DNA from: Burkholderia sp. 4M9327F10
GTDB taxonomy: Bacteria; Pseudomonadota; Gammaproteobacteria; Burkholderiales; Burkholderiaceae
Direction of reading: 5' to 3'
DNA: 64,000 nt
Assembly: GCF_005503145.1 (NCBI RefSeq)
Contig: NZ_SCNV01000028.1
Coordinates: 38,652 to 102,651 of the forward strand
Below the pieces are notes generated by a model, which ran no database searches, was not told the origin of the DNA, and was given only the letters and a program-made list of their open reading frames with translations. Shown here piece after piece: positions 8,939-16,959 of the stretch. How positions within the stretch are numbered: the first letter of the stretch is position 1; each line of letters starts with the position of its first letter. A program made the position numbers and the translations under genes.

Positions 8939-9988
8939 ATGAGCACGACGCACAACAAGAGCTTTCGTCCCCCAACCGCCCGCCCGGCGGCCGGTGAGGC
9001 GAGCGTCGAAATGTTCTATCGCGCGCCGCTGTGGCTGCCGAACAGCCATGCCCAGACCATCATTCCCGCGCTGTTTGCCCGCCTGCCGGCGGTGAGTTAC
9101 CGGCGCGAGCGCTGGGACACACCCGATGGCGATTTCATCGAACTCGACTGGCTGGTGCACGAGGCGGGCGGCGAACAGCCCTCTGCCGACGCGCCGCTCT
9201 TCGTGCTGTTTCACGGCCTCGAAGGCAGTTCCGCCTCCCACTATGCCCGCACGCTGATGGCGAGCGCGCGCGAGCTCGGCTGGCACGGCGTCGTGCCGCA
9301 CTTTCGCAGCTGCAGCGGACCGCTGAACCTGCTGCCGCGCTTTTATCATCTGGCCGATAGCGCCGAAGTGGACTGGGTGCTGCGGCGCCTGCACGCCGCG
9401 CATCGCGGGCCGATTGTTGCGGCAGGCGTGTCGCTGGGCGGCAATGTGCTGCTGCGCTGGCTGGGCGAGCGGCGCGAAGACGCCTCGATTATCGCCGCGG
9501 CCGCCGCAATCTCCGCTCCGCTCGACGTCCATGCCGGCGGCCGGGCGCTCTCGCAGGGCTTCGGCAAGGTGTACACGCGCAACTTCCTGAAGACGCTGAA
9601 AATCAAGGCGACGCAAAAGCTCGAACAGTATCCGGGCCTGTTCGACGTCAACGCGATGCTGGCGAGCCGCAACATGTATGAATTTGACAATGTCGTCACC
9701 GCACCGCTGCACGGCTTTCGCGATACCGACGACTACTGGACCCGCGCGACCACCCGGCCGCTGCTGCCGGAGATCACGGTGCCCACGCTGGTGCTCAACG
9801 CACGCAACGATCCGTTCCTGCCTGGCACGGTGCTGCCGGGGCGGCATGAAGTATCGGCGGCAATCGAGCTGGACCAGCCGCAGCATGGCGGCCATGTCGG
9901 CTTCATGACGGGGCCGTTTCCGGGCCGCATCGACTGGCTGTCGCAACGCGTTTTCAACTACCTCAACCCATTCGTCGACCATGGATGA
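8939..9988 (+). CDS. YheT-family alpha/beta hydrolase
   Basis: Cytoplasmic alpha/beta-hydrolase of the YheT/embryogenesis-associated family (EMB8-like); the natural substrate is not known. FHGLEGSS forms the oxyanion region, and GVSLGGNVLLRWLG contains the nucleophile elbow with the catalytic Ser. Later NARNDPFLPG supplies the acid and QHGGHVGF the histidine. From the ATG at 8939 the product is 349 residues; a TTG four codons earlier is possible but less likely. The 3' end overlaps the next gene by 8 bases, so the two are probably translationally coupled. Confidence 0.9.
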   Translation: MSTTHNKSFRPPTARPAAGEASVEMFYRAPLWLPNSHAQTIIPALFARLPAVSYRRERWDTPDGDFIELDWLVHEAGGEQPSADAPLFVLFHGLEGSSASHYARTLMASARELGWHGVVPHFRSCSGPLNLLPRFYHLADSAEVDWVLRRLHAAHRGPIVAAGVSLGGNVLLRWLGERREDASIIAAAAAISAPLDVHAGGRALSQGFGKVYTRNFLKTLKIKATQKLEQYPGLFDVNAMLASRNMYEFDNVVTAPLHGFRDTDDYWTRATTRPLLPEITVPTLVLNARNDPFLPGTVLPGRHEVSAAIELDQPQHGGHVGFMTGPFPGRIDWLSQRVFNYLNPFVDHG

Positions 9989-10568
9989 GATCGTCCGCCA
10001 GGCGCTCGCCAAGTGGCCCAACGTGCCGCATTGCACCGGCTGGCTGCTGCTCGACCGGCGCGGCAACTGGCGCATGCGCGACGACGAGGCCCAGGCGCGC
10101 GGCGCACCGGGCGAACCAATCCGCCATGCAGCGCTGCTCGCTTTTATCAACCGGAACTACGAGGCGGACGCCGGCGGGCAGTGGTTTTTCCAGAATGGGC
10201 CGCAGCGGGTGTATGTGGAGCTGGGCTATACGCCCTGGGTGGTGCGGCTGGCGGCTGACGGCGACGAGCTTGCGCTGACCGATCAGGCGGGCAATAGGTT
10301 CGAGCCATCCACGGCTTATCTCGACGACGAAGGCGGTGTGCTGTTCGCGGACACGTCGACGCCTGCGCGTATCGCCGTGCTGCACGACCATGATCTCGAT
10401 CTGTTTTCAGCCCATGCCGACGTGGCTGACGACGGCCGCAGCGGGCAATTCCACTGGCGCGCCGGGGTAACACTGCCGTTGCAGCCGGTGTCGCATGCCG
10501 AGGTGGCGGCACGCTTTGGCTTTGTAGCCAGTCCCGCGCTGGCCGCAAAAGGCGGCGCGGCGGCTTAG
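9981..10568 (+). CDS. Conserved beta-proteobacterial protein of unknown function
   Basis: A 195-residue acidic soluble protein with no signal peptide or membrane segment. The N-terminal WPNVPHCTGWLLLDRRGNWRMR, the central QWFFQNGPQRVYVELGYTPWVVRL and a C-terminal FGF segment look like a conserved domain that I recall next to YheT hydrolases in Burkholderiales, but I cannot assign a family number or function with confidence. The ATG lies inside the hydrolase 3' end (8-base overlap), which supports coupled expression. The C-terminus is Ala-rich. Confidence 0.8.
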   Translation: MDEIVRQALAKWPNVPHCTGWLLLDRRGNWRMRDDEAQARGAPGEPIRHAALLAFINRNYEADAGGQWFFQNGPQRVYVELGYTPWVVRLAADGDELALTDQAGNRFEPSTAYLDDEGGVLFADTSTPARIAVLHDHDLDLFSAHADVADDGRSGQFHWRAGVTLPLQPVSHAEVAARFGFVASPALAAKGGAAA

Positions 10569-10605
10569 CGCTGCTATGATAAGCGCCCTCGGAAGGAGCA
10601 CCGCC

Positions 10606-11082
10606 ATGCCTGAACTCACTCACTTCGACGCCGCCGGCCAGGCGCATATGGTTGACGTCGGCGCCAAGCAGGAAACCAAACGCATCGCCATCGCACGCGG
10701 CTCGATCCGCATGCTGCCGCAGACGTTTGCGCTGATCCGCGACGGCAACGCCAAGAAAGGCGATGTGATCGGAATCGCGCGGATTGCCGCGATTCAGGGC
10801 GCCAAGCGTACCGCCGATCTGATTCCGCTGTGCCATCCGCTTGCGCTCACCCGCGTCAAAGTGGATTTCGAGCTCGACGAGACGCTGCCGGGCGTGCATT
10901 GCACGGTTCAGGTGGAGACGCTGGGGCGCACAGGCGTGGAGATGGAGGCGCTGACCGCCGTACAGGTGGGACTGCTGACCGTGTACGACATGTGCAAGGC
11001 GGTGGATCGCGGCATGACGATCACCGATGTGAAGGTGCTGGAGAAGCACGGCGGAAAGTCGGGGGATTGGGTGGCGGCGTAA
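10606..11082 (+). CDS. moaC: Cyclic pyranopterin monophosphate synthase (molybdenum cofactor)
   Basis: MoaC converts the MoaA product 3',8-cyclo-GTP into cyclic pyranopterin monophosphate, the first stable intermediate of molybdenum cofactor synthesis. The 158-residue product shows the family's start (LTHFDAAGQAHMVDVGAK), LIPLCHPLALTRV with the active-site CHP, and VEMEALTAV followed by DMCKAVDRGM with its conserved Asp-Met-Cys-Lys. The frame continues upstream, but GGAAGGAG sits just before the ATG at 10606 and sets the start. It lies 37 bases after the preceding gene. Confidence 0.96.
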   Translation: MPELTHFDAAGQAHMVDVGAKQETKRIAIARGSIRMLPQTFALIRDGNAKKGDVIGIARIAAIQGAKRTADLIPLCHPLALTRVKVDFELDETLPGVHCTVQVETLGRTGVEMEALTAVQVGLLTVYDMCKAVDRGMTITDVKVLEKHGGKSGDWVAA

Positions 11083-11178
11083 GCGCTGCTGCTGCGCTTT
11101 ACCGCCCCTCTGCTCCGCTAATCCCCGCTTGATCAGCGCTTGATCCCCGCTTAGTCCGCCTGCTGGCGACGACCTCAA

Positions 11179-12963
11179 TCAGTCGTCGCTATCGTCATCA
11201 TCCTGATTGATGTCTTTCGGCGGCATGCCGTACTTCTTCACCAGCTCCGCCTTAAAGCCCGCGAGGCTCTTCTGCTCGTCGCACAGCTCGTACAGATAGC
11301 CCTGTTGCGACGGCCAGTCCTTCAGCTCTTCCGCAAAAATCTTCAGTCGTGCGACGGTATCGAACGCGGCGTTGGTGTCGCCGCTCAGCGCCTGCAGCAC
11401 CGCATAACGCCGCAACACCGTTTCACCCGGCAGCAGCGCGAGCGCCTGCTTGTGCATGGCGAGCTTGTGATCCAGATCCATGGCGTTCATCGGCAACAGC
11501 GTAGCCATGCCGTATTCGCCCCACGCCTGGAACAGGAACGACGGATCGTTGCCGTACTGCTCGGCAGGACTCGAGCCGTAGTACAGCACCTCGGAGCGGT
11601 TGTAGTCGCGATAGACCGGATAGAGCGCCGCGAGGCCGCCGAACACGACAAACACATACACGTTAAACGACGCACGGCTCGACACCACCCGCAGCGAGCG
11701 CGTTTCCAGCAGGCCGAACACGAACATCGCGGGCAGCAGAAAGAACATGTACTGCTGCGGATACTCGACCAGCGCGTGCATCGCCAGCACGCCGATCAGC
11801 GCAATACCAAACACGCGCGCCGCGGTATGGGGCGCACGGACCACGCGAACGAGCCACGCCACCAGACCGAGCAGCACGATCGCAAGACCGATCAGACCCG
11901 TCTTGCCCAATAGATCAAGGAAGATATCGTGCGAATTGTTGGCGATTTCGACCCCGCCCAGCATCCGCACGAAGTCGAACTGGTAGCGCGGAAACTCACC
12001 CCAGCCCACGCCTAGCAACGGGTGAGTCTTGAACATGGTCCAGCCGTACTTCCAGAGCGCCAGACGCGGTGCGATCTGGCCGGCGTCCTTGAAGCGGTCC
12101 GCGGCGGACTCGGCGAGATCGAGCTGATAGTGCACGTTGGCCCAGCGGACCAGCGCGTTGACCACAAAGAACAACACGCCCAGCGCCACCGGGATCAGCC
12201 ATTCGCGGTTACTGCGGCGCAGAACCGGGTTGCGCCGCATTTCGGCAAACGCCATCCAGAAACCGGCCACCACGATCACGCCCATCTGCAGCCACGGGCC
12301 GCGCGAGACGGTCAGCGCCAGCCCGGTCGAGAAAACCACTGACAGCAGCGCCCACACGATCACCGGCAGACGCCGCGTCTGCACGAGAAACAGAGCCCCA
12401 GCCATGGCGAAGGCAATATAGGTCGCGAGGTGATTGGCCTGCGCCATATTGCCGAACGGCCGACGATCCACCGTGATGTTGTACGCCACGACGAACGGCC
12501 TGACCTTGGTCTCCAGATGAAACACCTGAATCACCTGGCAAAAGACCGCAAACAGGCCGCCGACGATCAACGCCGTCGCAGCCCAGCGCAGCACCGTCTC
12601 GTCCATCTTGGCGCGGCTGAATGCATAGCCGGTGTGGGTGGCCATGAACGCCGCCAGCAGATAGCCGGCGCCGAGCCAGTTCATCGACGGCTGCGCAACC
12701 GGGAGCACAAGCGTCTGCAAGATCAGCAGCAGCCCGAACAGAAGCGGCACGAGCGCTACCGTGGGCGAAGCGAACGTAATTTGCTGCCGCTCGGACCAGA
12801 CCAGCAGAACTACGGCCGCGCTGGTCACCACGTAAAGGACCAGCGTGGTGAATTCCGCGTAAAAGGTCGGAATCGGATAGGTATGGGCGGTTACTGCGTA
12901 AGGCAGAATCAACGCACAAGCCAGCAATACGAGAGATAAATAGCGCGCGAATGGGGTGGGCAT
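11179..12963 (-). CDS. PglL-family O-oligosaccharyltransferase (Wzy/ligase type)
   Basis: A 594-residue polytopic inner-membrane protein with about ten or more hydrophobic segments in the first 430 residues, then a soluble C-terminal part ending in an acidic DDDDSDD tail. The periplasmic loop segment ending in ANNSHDIFLDLLGKTG and the upstream VGWGEFPRY are typical of the Wzy_C/PglL superfamily, which transfers lipid-linked glycans to proteins or LPS. The C-terminal extension fits Wzy_C_2, which marks PglL protein O-glycosylases rather than WaaL. Just upstream on the same strand is a type IV pilin gene, so pilin is the likely acceptor. Acceptor specificity is inferred from context. Confidence 0.85.
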   Translation of the reverse strand: MPTPFARYLSLVLLACALILPYAVTAHTYPIPTFYAEFTTLVLYVVTSAAVVLLVWSERQQITFASPTVALVPLLFGLLLILQTLVLPVAQPSMNWLGAGYLLAAFMATHTGYAFSRAKMDETVLRWAATALIVGGLFAVFCQVIQVFHLETKVRPFVVAYNITVDRRPFGNMAQANHLATYIAFAMAGALFLVQTRRLPVIVWALLSVVFSTGLALTVSRGPWLQMGVIVVAGFWMAFAEMRRNPVLRRSNREWLIPVALGVLFFVVNALVRWANVHYQLDLAESAADRFKDAGQIAPRLALWKYGWTMFKTHPLLGVGWGEFPRYQFDFVRMLGGVEIANNSHDIFLDLLGKTGLIGLAIVLLGLVAWLVRVVRAPHTAARVFGIALIGVLAMHALVEYPQQYMFFLLPAMFVFGLLETRSLRVVSSRASFNVYVFVVFGGLAALYPVYRDYNRSEVLYYGSSPAEQYGNDPSFLFQAWGEYGMATLLPMNAMDLDHKLAMHKQALALLPGETVLRRYAVLQALSGDTNAAFDTVARLKIFAEELKDWPSQQGYLYELCDEQKSLAGFKAELVKKYGMPPKDINQDDDDSDD

Positions 12964-13126
12964 GAGGAACCAGGGGCGTCAGCAACCGGCGCACTATACA
13001 AAAAAATCCTCCCCCTGTGCGCCGGACGGCTTTAAATATCCTGAAGTTAGCGCGAAGTTGCCCCTAAATTGCTCCGATGTTGTCCCGAAGTTTCCTCAAA
13101 GCTGCATCCTTCCATCCGCCTCAGCC

Positions 13127-13774
13127 TCAGGTCCGGCATTCAGGCGGTGCAAGATTGGACGGCAAAGTAGGCGCATCCGCAGGCAACGGTCCTGCGCCTG
13201 GGGCGGGCAAAGACGAAGCGCTCTTGCCGCCGGCGAAGCACTCCCATGTCACCGTCCCCGGTTGTGCAGAGCCCTTGACGAGGGCGATGCGCGCAGTTGG
13301 CGTATCGGCGTTATCGGGCACCGAGGGTACCAGCACCAGCGTGTTGGAGCCGGCCGGCGCCACCCGCGTGGTGAAGGCGACGGTAATCTGCCCGGTATCG
13401 TCGTCCACGTGTACCGACTCGATGTTCCGGGTGGCAGTAGGCGGGGCATAGCCGCCGCCGAACGCGCTGCCGCTGGCGGCGTTTTCCGCCACCGCGAGAC
13501 GCGCCGACGCCGCCAGCGAAAGCCCCTCACCCACCCGGCTGCGCGCCAGATAGTCCTGGTAAGCGGGAATCGCATAGGCGGCGATCACCCCGACGATGGC
13601 GAGCACGATCATCAGTTCGATCAGCGTGAAGCCGAGCCTGCGGCTCGCCCGCGCGATTCGTTCAATTCGTGCGGACCATTGGCCGCCGGGTTGGCAAACC
13701 GGCGCGCCGGCAGCGGGGTCGTCGCGCCGCAACAGCACGCAACGGAAAGCAGAAGTGGGAAAAGTAACGGTCAT
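13127..13774 (-). CDS. Type IV pilin with unusually long leader
   Basis: The product has the prepilin peptidase site G48/F49 followed by FTLIELMIVLAIVGVIAAYA, the class III signal and pilin N-terminal helix, with the invariant Glu at mature position 5. The mature chain of about 167 residues ends in a Cys179...Cys213 pair that would close the C-terminal disulphide loop. That loop is rich in Ser, Ala and Pro (residues 184-208), a pattern used for O-glycosylation in other pilins. The 48-residue leader is far longer than the usual 6-15, but AGGAG seven bases before the ATG at 13774 supports this start and no closer in-frame ATG, GTG or TTG exists near the cleavage site. The neighbour PglL gene follows on the same strand. 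Confidence 0.88.
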   Translation of the reverse strand: MTVTFPTSAFRCVLLRRDDPAAGAPVCQPGGQWSARIERIARASRRLGFTLIELMIVLAIVGVIAAYAIPAYQDYLARSRVGEGLSLAASARLAVAENAASGSAFGGGYAPPTATRNIESVHVDDDTGQITVAFTTRVAPAGSNTLVLVPSVPDNADTPTARIALVKGSAQPGTVTWECFAGGKSASSLPAPGAGPLPADAPTLPSNLAPPECRT

Positions 13775-13791
13775 CGGCAGGCTCCTGAAAC

Positions 13792-13824
13792 GAAAAACGC
13801 CTGCTCCGCGAATCGGGACAGGCG
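13792..13824 (-). terminator. Terminator downstream of terC
   Basis: On the minus strand a stem with CGCCTG/CAGGCG ends and inner C/G pairs is followed by TTTTTCGTTT. It lies about 90 bases past the terC stop and just ahead of the pilin ribosome site, so it should separate terC from the pilin gene. Confidence 0.65.
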
Positions 13825-13912
13825 CTTTGATCGTAGCCAGCCGCGCGGGTCCTAAACAGTCAGCCGGATGGCTAACGTCGCACCCGCCGCCCCTTTGCAG
13901 AGGCGTACACCC

Positions 13913-14638
13913 TTAATGCGAGCCGGGTGGCAACTGGGCCGCGGCCCGCCCGGCATTACGGCGCTTGAGCACATAACCGAGGATCACCACGAACAACGCG
14001 CCCGCGATGCTCATGCCGTACTCGGCCGCCGGTGCGTCCAGGATCGGCCAACGATCGCCCGCCGGGTCGTTGATGATGAGGCCGCCTGCAATCCAGCCAA
14101 GCAGCGCCGCGCCAAGCGTGATCACGATGGGGAAACGGTCCAGCAGCTTCAGCACCAGTTGGCTGCCCCACACGATCAGCGGGATGCTCACCACCAGGCC
14201 GAAGATCACCAGCGCGAGGCGATGCTCCGGATCAGCCGCTTCGGCCGCGCCGGCAATGGCGATCACGTTGTCGAGACTCATCACCGCGTCGGCGACGATG
14301 ATGGTCTTGATTGCAGCCATCAGTTTGTCGGCGGGTTTGATGTTTTCGTGCACGTCATGCGCGGGCGCCATCAGGCGCACACCGATCCACAGCAACAGCA
14401 GGCCGCCGGTGAATTTCAGCAACGGCACGTCGAGCAGCACCACCGCGAACGCAATCAACGCGACACGCAGCAGGATCGCCCCGGCCGTACCCCACATCAC
14501 GCCTTTGACCCGCTGCGCGGGCGGCAGGTTGCGGCAGGCGAGCGCGATCACCACCGCGTTATCGCCACCCAGCAGGATGTCGATCACGATAATCTGGATA
14601 ACGGCGCCCCAGTGGAGCGTGGCGAAAAACTCGAGCAT
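13913..14638 (-). CDS. TerC-family integral membrane protein
   Basis: A 241-residue protein with about seven transmembrane helices. DILLGGDNAVVIALACRNLP near the N-terminus and ADAVMSLDNVIAIAG in the middle carry the acidic GGDN and SLDN motifs diagnostic of TerC, a family now linked to metal-ion (notably manganese) efflux and to tellurium resistance in some operons. No ter genes are near, so a metal-export role is more likely than tellurite resistance. The frame extends 19 codons upstream to a TTG, but the ATG at 14638 (MLEFFATLHW) is the family's normal start. Confidence 0.9.
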   Translation of the reverse strand: MLEFFATLHWGAVIQIIVIDILLGGDNAVVIALACRNLPPAQRVKGVMWGTAGAILLRVALIAFAVVLLDVPLLKFTGGLLLLWIGVRLMAPAHDVHENIKPADKLMAAIKTIIVADAVMSLDNVIAIAGAAEAADPEHRLALVIFGLVVSIPLIVWGSQLVLKLLDRFPIVITLGAALLGWIAGGLIINDPAGDRWPILDAPAAEYGMSIAGALFVVILGYVLKRRNAGRAAAQLPPGSH

Positions 14639-14680
14639 GGACAGAAGAATAGATGGAAGCGGGATCGCACAGGCAACAAA

Positions 14681-14714
14681 AAAGCGAGGGAGCAATGGCT
14701 CGCTCCCTCGCTTT
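14681..14714. terminator. Bidirectional-type hairpin between sucD and terC
   Basis: A perfect 13-bp stem, AAAGCGAGGGAGC (14681-14693) with GCTCCCTCGCTTT (14702-14714), and an 8-nt loop. The A-run on the left supplies a T-run for minus-strand transcripts. It is the second of three hairpins in about 100 bases. Confidence 0.65.
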
Positions 14715-14724
14715 AGGACTGCGT

Positions 14725-14747
14725 TCTTACGAAAGGGTTTCGTAAGA
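14725..14747. repeat. Short perfect inverted repeat, GGG loop
   Basis: TCTTACGAAA (14725-14734) pairs perfectly with TTTCGTAAGA (14738-14747). It lies between two terminator-like stems downstream of sucD. It may be part of a compound terminator. Confidence 0.6.
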
Positions 14748-14748
14748 G

Positions 14749-14781
14749 TATCAAAAATAAGCCGGGCTAGCCGGCTTATTT
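14749..14781 (-). terminator. Intrinsic terminator of sucCD
   Basis: A perfect 11-bp stem, AAATAAGCCGG (14755-14765) with CCGGCTTATTT (14771-14781), and a 5-nt loop. It lies four bases after the sucD stop; on the minus strand the stem runs into TTATTTTTGA. Confidence 0.85.
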
Positions 14782-14785
14782 CGAT

Positions 14786-15667
14786 TTACAGCATCGCCTT
14801 CAGAAGACGCGCCATTTCCGACGGGTTCTTCGTGACCTTGATACCGCATGCATCCATGATTTCCAGCTTCGCTTCAGCCGTATCGGCACCGCCCGAGATC
14901 AGCGCGCCAGCGTGACCCATGCGCTTGCCGGCCGGAGCCGTGACACCCGCGATGAAGCCAACCACCGGCTTCTTCATGTTGTCCTTGATCCAGTGAGCCG
15001 CGTTGGCTTCGTCCGGACCACCGATTTCGCCGATCATGATGACGGCGTCCGTATCCGGATCGTCGTTGAACATCTTCATCACGTCGATGTGCTTCAGACC
15101 GTTGATCGGGTCGCCGCCAATGCCGACTGCCGACGACTGGCCGAGGCCGATCGCCGTCAACTGGCCAACTGCTTCATACGTCAGCGTGCCCGAACGCGAC
15201 ACGACGCCGATGCGGCCCTTGCGGTGGATGTGACCCGGCATGATGCCGATCTTCAGTTCGTCCGGCGTGATCGTGCCCGGGCAGTTCGGTCCGAGCAGCA
15301 GCGTCTTGCTGTTCTTCGCACGCATGCGAGCCTTCAGCTCGATCATGTCACGGACAGGAATGCCTTCCGTGATACAGATCGCGAGATCCAGGTCCGCCTC
15401 GACGGCTTCCCAGATTGCTGCTGCTGCGCCTGCGGGCGGAACGTAGATGACCGAAACGGTTGCGCCCGTTTCAGCCTTCGCTTCCGCGACGCTTGCGTAG
15501 ATAGGAATGCCTTCGAAATCTTCGCCGGCCTTCTTCGGGTTCACGCCCGCGACATACGCTTCGCGGCCGTTTGCATATTCACGGCAGGCGCGCGTGTGGA
15601 ACTGACCGGTCTTGCCGGTGATGCCCTGCGTGATGACCTTCGTGTCTTTGTTGATCAGAATCGACAT
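14786..15667 (-). CDS. sucD: Succinyl-CoA ligase (ADP-forming), alpha subunit
   Basis: Binds CoA and carries the phosphorylated histidine of succinyl-CoA synthetase, the TCA-cycle step that makes ATP or GTP. At 293 residues it is full length. The start MSILINKDTKVITQGITGKTGQFHT and the PAGAAAAIWEAVEADLDLAICITEG segment form the CoA-binding Rossmann domain; the later GAGK-like region and GHAGALISGG contain the active-site histidine loop. It lies 122 bases downstream of sucC on the same strand and is followed by strong terminators. Confidence 0.97.
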   Translation of the reverse strand: MSILINKDTKVITQGITGKTGQFHTRACREYANGREAYVAGVNPKKAGEDFEGIPIYASVAEAKAETGATVSVIYVPPAGAAAAIWEAVEADLDLAICITEGIPVRDMIELKARMRAKNSKTLLLGPNCPGTITPDELKIGIMPGHIHRKGRIGVVSRSGTLTYEAVGQLTAIGLGQSSAVGIGGDPINGLKHIDVMKMFNDDPDTDAVIMIGEIGGPDEANAAHWIKDNMKKPVVGFIAGVTAPAGKRMGHAGALISGGADTAEAKLEIMDACGIKVTKNPSEMARLLKAML

Positions 15668-15789
15668 GTATTGACCTCTGTTCGTTTGGCGTCACGCTGT
15701 TGCGCCGACGGGCGGGATGTTCGCCGCCCGCGTCGCTCACGCGCCGCCATTCGTAATCCTGGTTAACTCTGGCAAACGCCCGGCCTGGC

Positions 15790-16959
15790 TTACGCCTTGC
15801 CCGCAGCGGCCGCGACGACCTTCTGAGCAGCTTCTTCCATGCTGTCTGCCGCAATGATCGGCAGGCCGGATTCCGCCAGCATCTTCTTGCCCAGGTCTTC
15901 GTTCGTGCCCTTCATGCGGACCACGAGCGGCACCTTCAGCGAGACAGCCTTCGACGCAGCGATCACGCCTTCCGCGATCACGTCGCAGCGCATGATGCCG
16001 CCGAAAATGTTGACCAGAATGGCCGTCAGATTCGGGTTCTTCAGCATGATCTTGAACGCTTCCGTGACCTTCTCGGTCGTGGCGCCACCGCCCACGTCGA
16101 GGAAGTTCGCCGGTTCGCCGCCGAACAGCTTGATGGTGTCCATCGTTGCCATGGCGAGGCCTGCGCCGTTCACGAGGCAGCCGATGTTGCCGTCGAGCGA
16201 GATGTACGCGAGGTCGAACTTCGACGCCTCGACTTCAGCCGGATCTTCTTCGTCCAGATCGCGGTAAGCGACGATTTCCGGATGACGGAACAGCGCGTTC
16301 GAATCGAAGTTGAACTTGGCGTCCAGTGCGATCACCTTGCCGTCGCCCGTCAGGATCAGCGGGTTGATTTCGGCCAGCGATGCGTCCGTTTCCCAGAATG
16401 CCTTGTACAGGCCTTGCAGGATCGCGCGAGCTTGCGGCAGCGAAGCAGCGGGCACGCCGATCTTCGTGGCGAGTTCGTCCGCTTCGGCGTCCTTCAGACC
16501 GGTCGACGGGTCGACGGCGATCTTGTGGATCAGCTCAGGCGTCTTTTCCGCGACTTCTTCGACGTCCATGCCGCCTTCGCTCGAAGCCATCACGACGACC
16601 TTCTGCGAGACGCGATCGATCACGAGGCCGACATACAGTTCCTTCTTGATGTCAGCGCCTTCTTCGATCAGCAGGCGGTTCACCTTCTGGCCTTCCGGAC
16701 CGGTCTGGTGCGTGACGAGCTGCATGCCGAGGATCTGGTTCGAGTATTCACGAACCTGTTCCAGCGACTTTGCGACCTTCACGCCGCCACCCTTGCCACG
16801 GCCACCCGCGTGGATCTGAGCCTTCACGACCCATACCGGGCCGCCCAGCTCTTCAGCGGCCTTGACCGCATCATCCACCGAGAAGACCGGCTTGCCGCGC
16901 GGTACCGCGACGCCGAATTTCCGCAGGATTTCCTTACCCTGGTACTCGTGAATCTTCAT
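15790..16959 (-). CDS. sucC: Succinyl-CoA ligase (ADP-forming), beta subunit
   Basis: Nucleotide- and succinate-binding subunit of succinyl-CoA synthetase; pairs with SucD. The 389 residues begin MKIHEYQGKEILRKFGV and include the ATP-grasp region with AQIHAGGRGKGGGVK, then the C-terminal domain with LVNGAGLAMATMD, GGGATTEKV and NIFGGIMRCD. Its start codon overlaps the stop of the upstream DUF2889 gene in an ATGA arrangement, so the three genes DUF2889-sucC-sucD are probably one operon. Confidence 0.97.
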   Translation of the reverse strand: MKIHEYQGKEILRKFGVAVPRGKPVFSVDDAVKAAEELGGPVWVVKAQIHAGGRGKGGGVKVAKSLEQVREYSNQILGMQLVTHQTGPEGQKVNRLLIEEGADIKKELYVGLVIDRVSQKVVVMASSEGGMDVEEVAEKTPELIHKIAVDPSTGLKDAEADELATKIGVPAASLPQARAILQGLYKAFWETDASLAEINPLILTGDGKVIALDAKFNFDSNALFRHPEIVAYRDLDEEDPAEVEASKFDLAYISLDGNIGCLVNGAGLAMATMDTIKLFGGEPANFLDVGGGATTEKVTEAFKIMLKNPNLTAILVNIFGGIMRCDVIAEGVIAASKAVSLKVPLVVRMKGTNEDLGKKMLAESGLPIIAADSMEEAAQKVVAAAAGKA

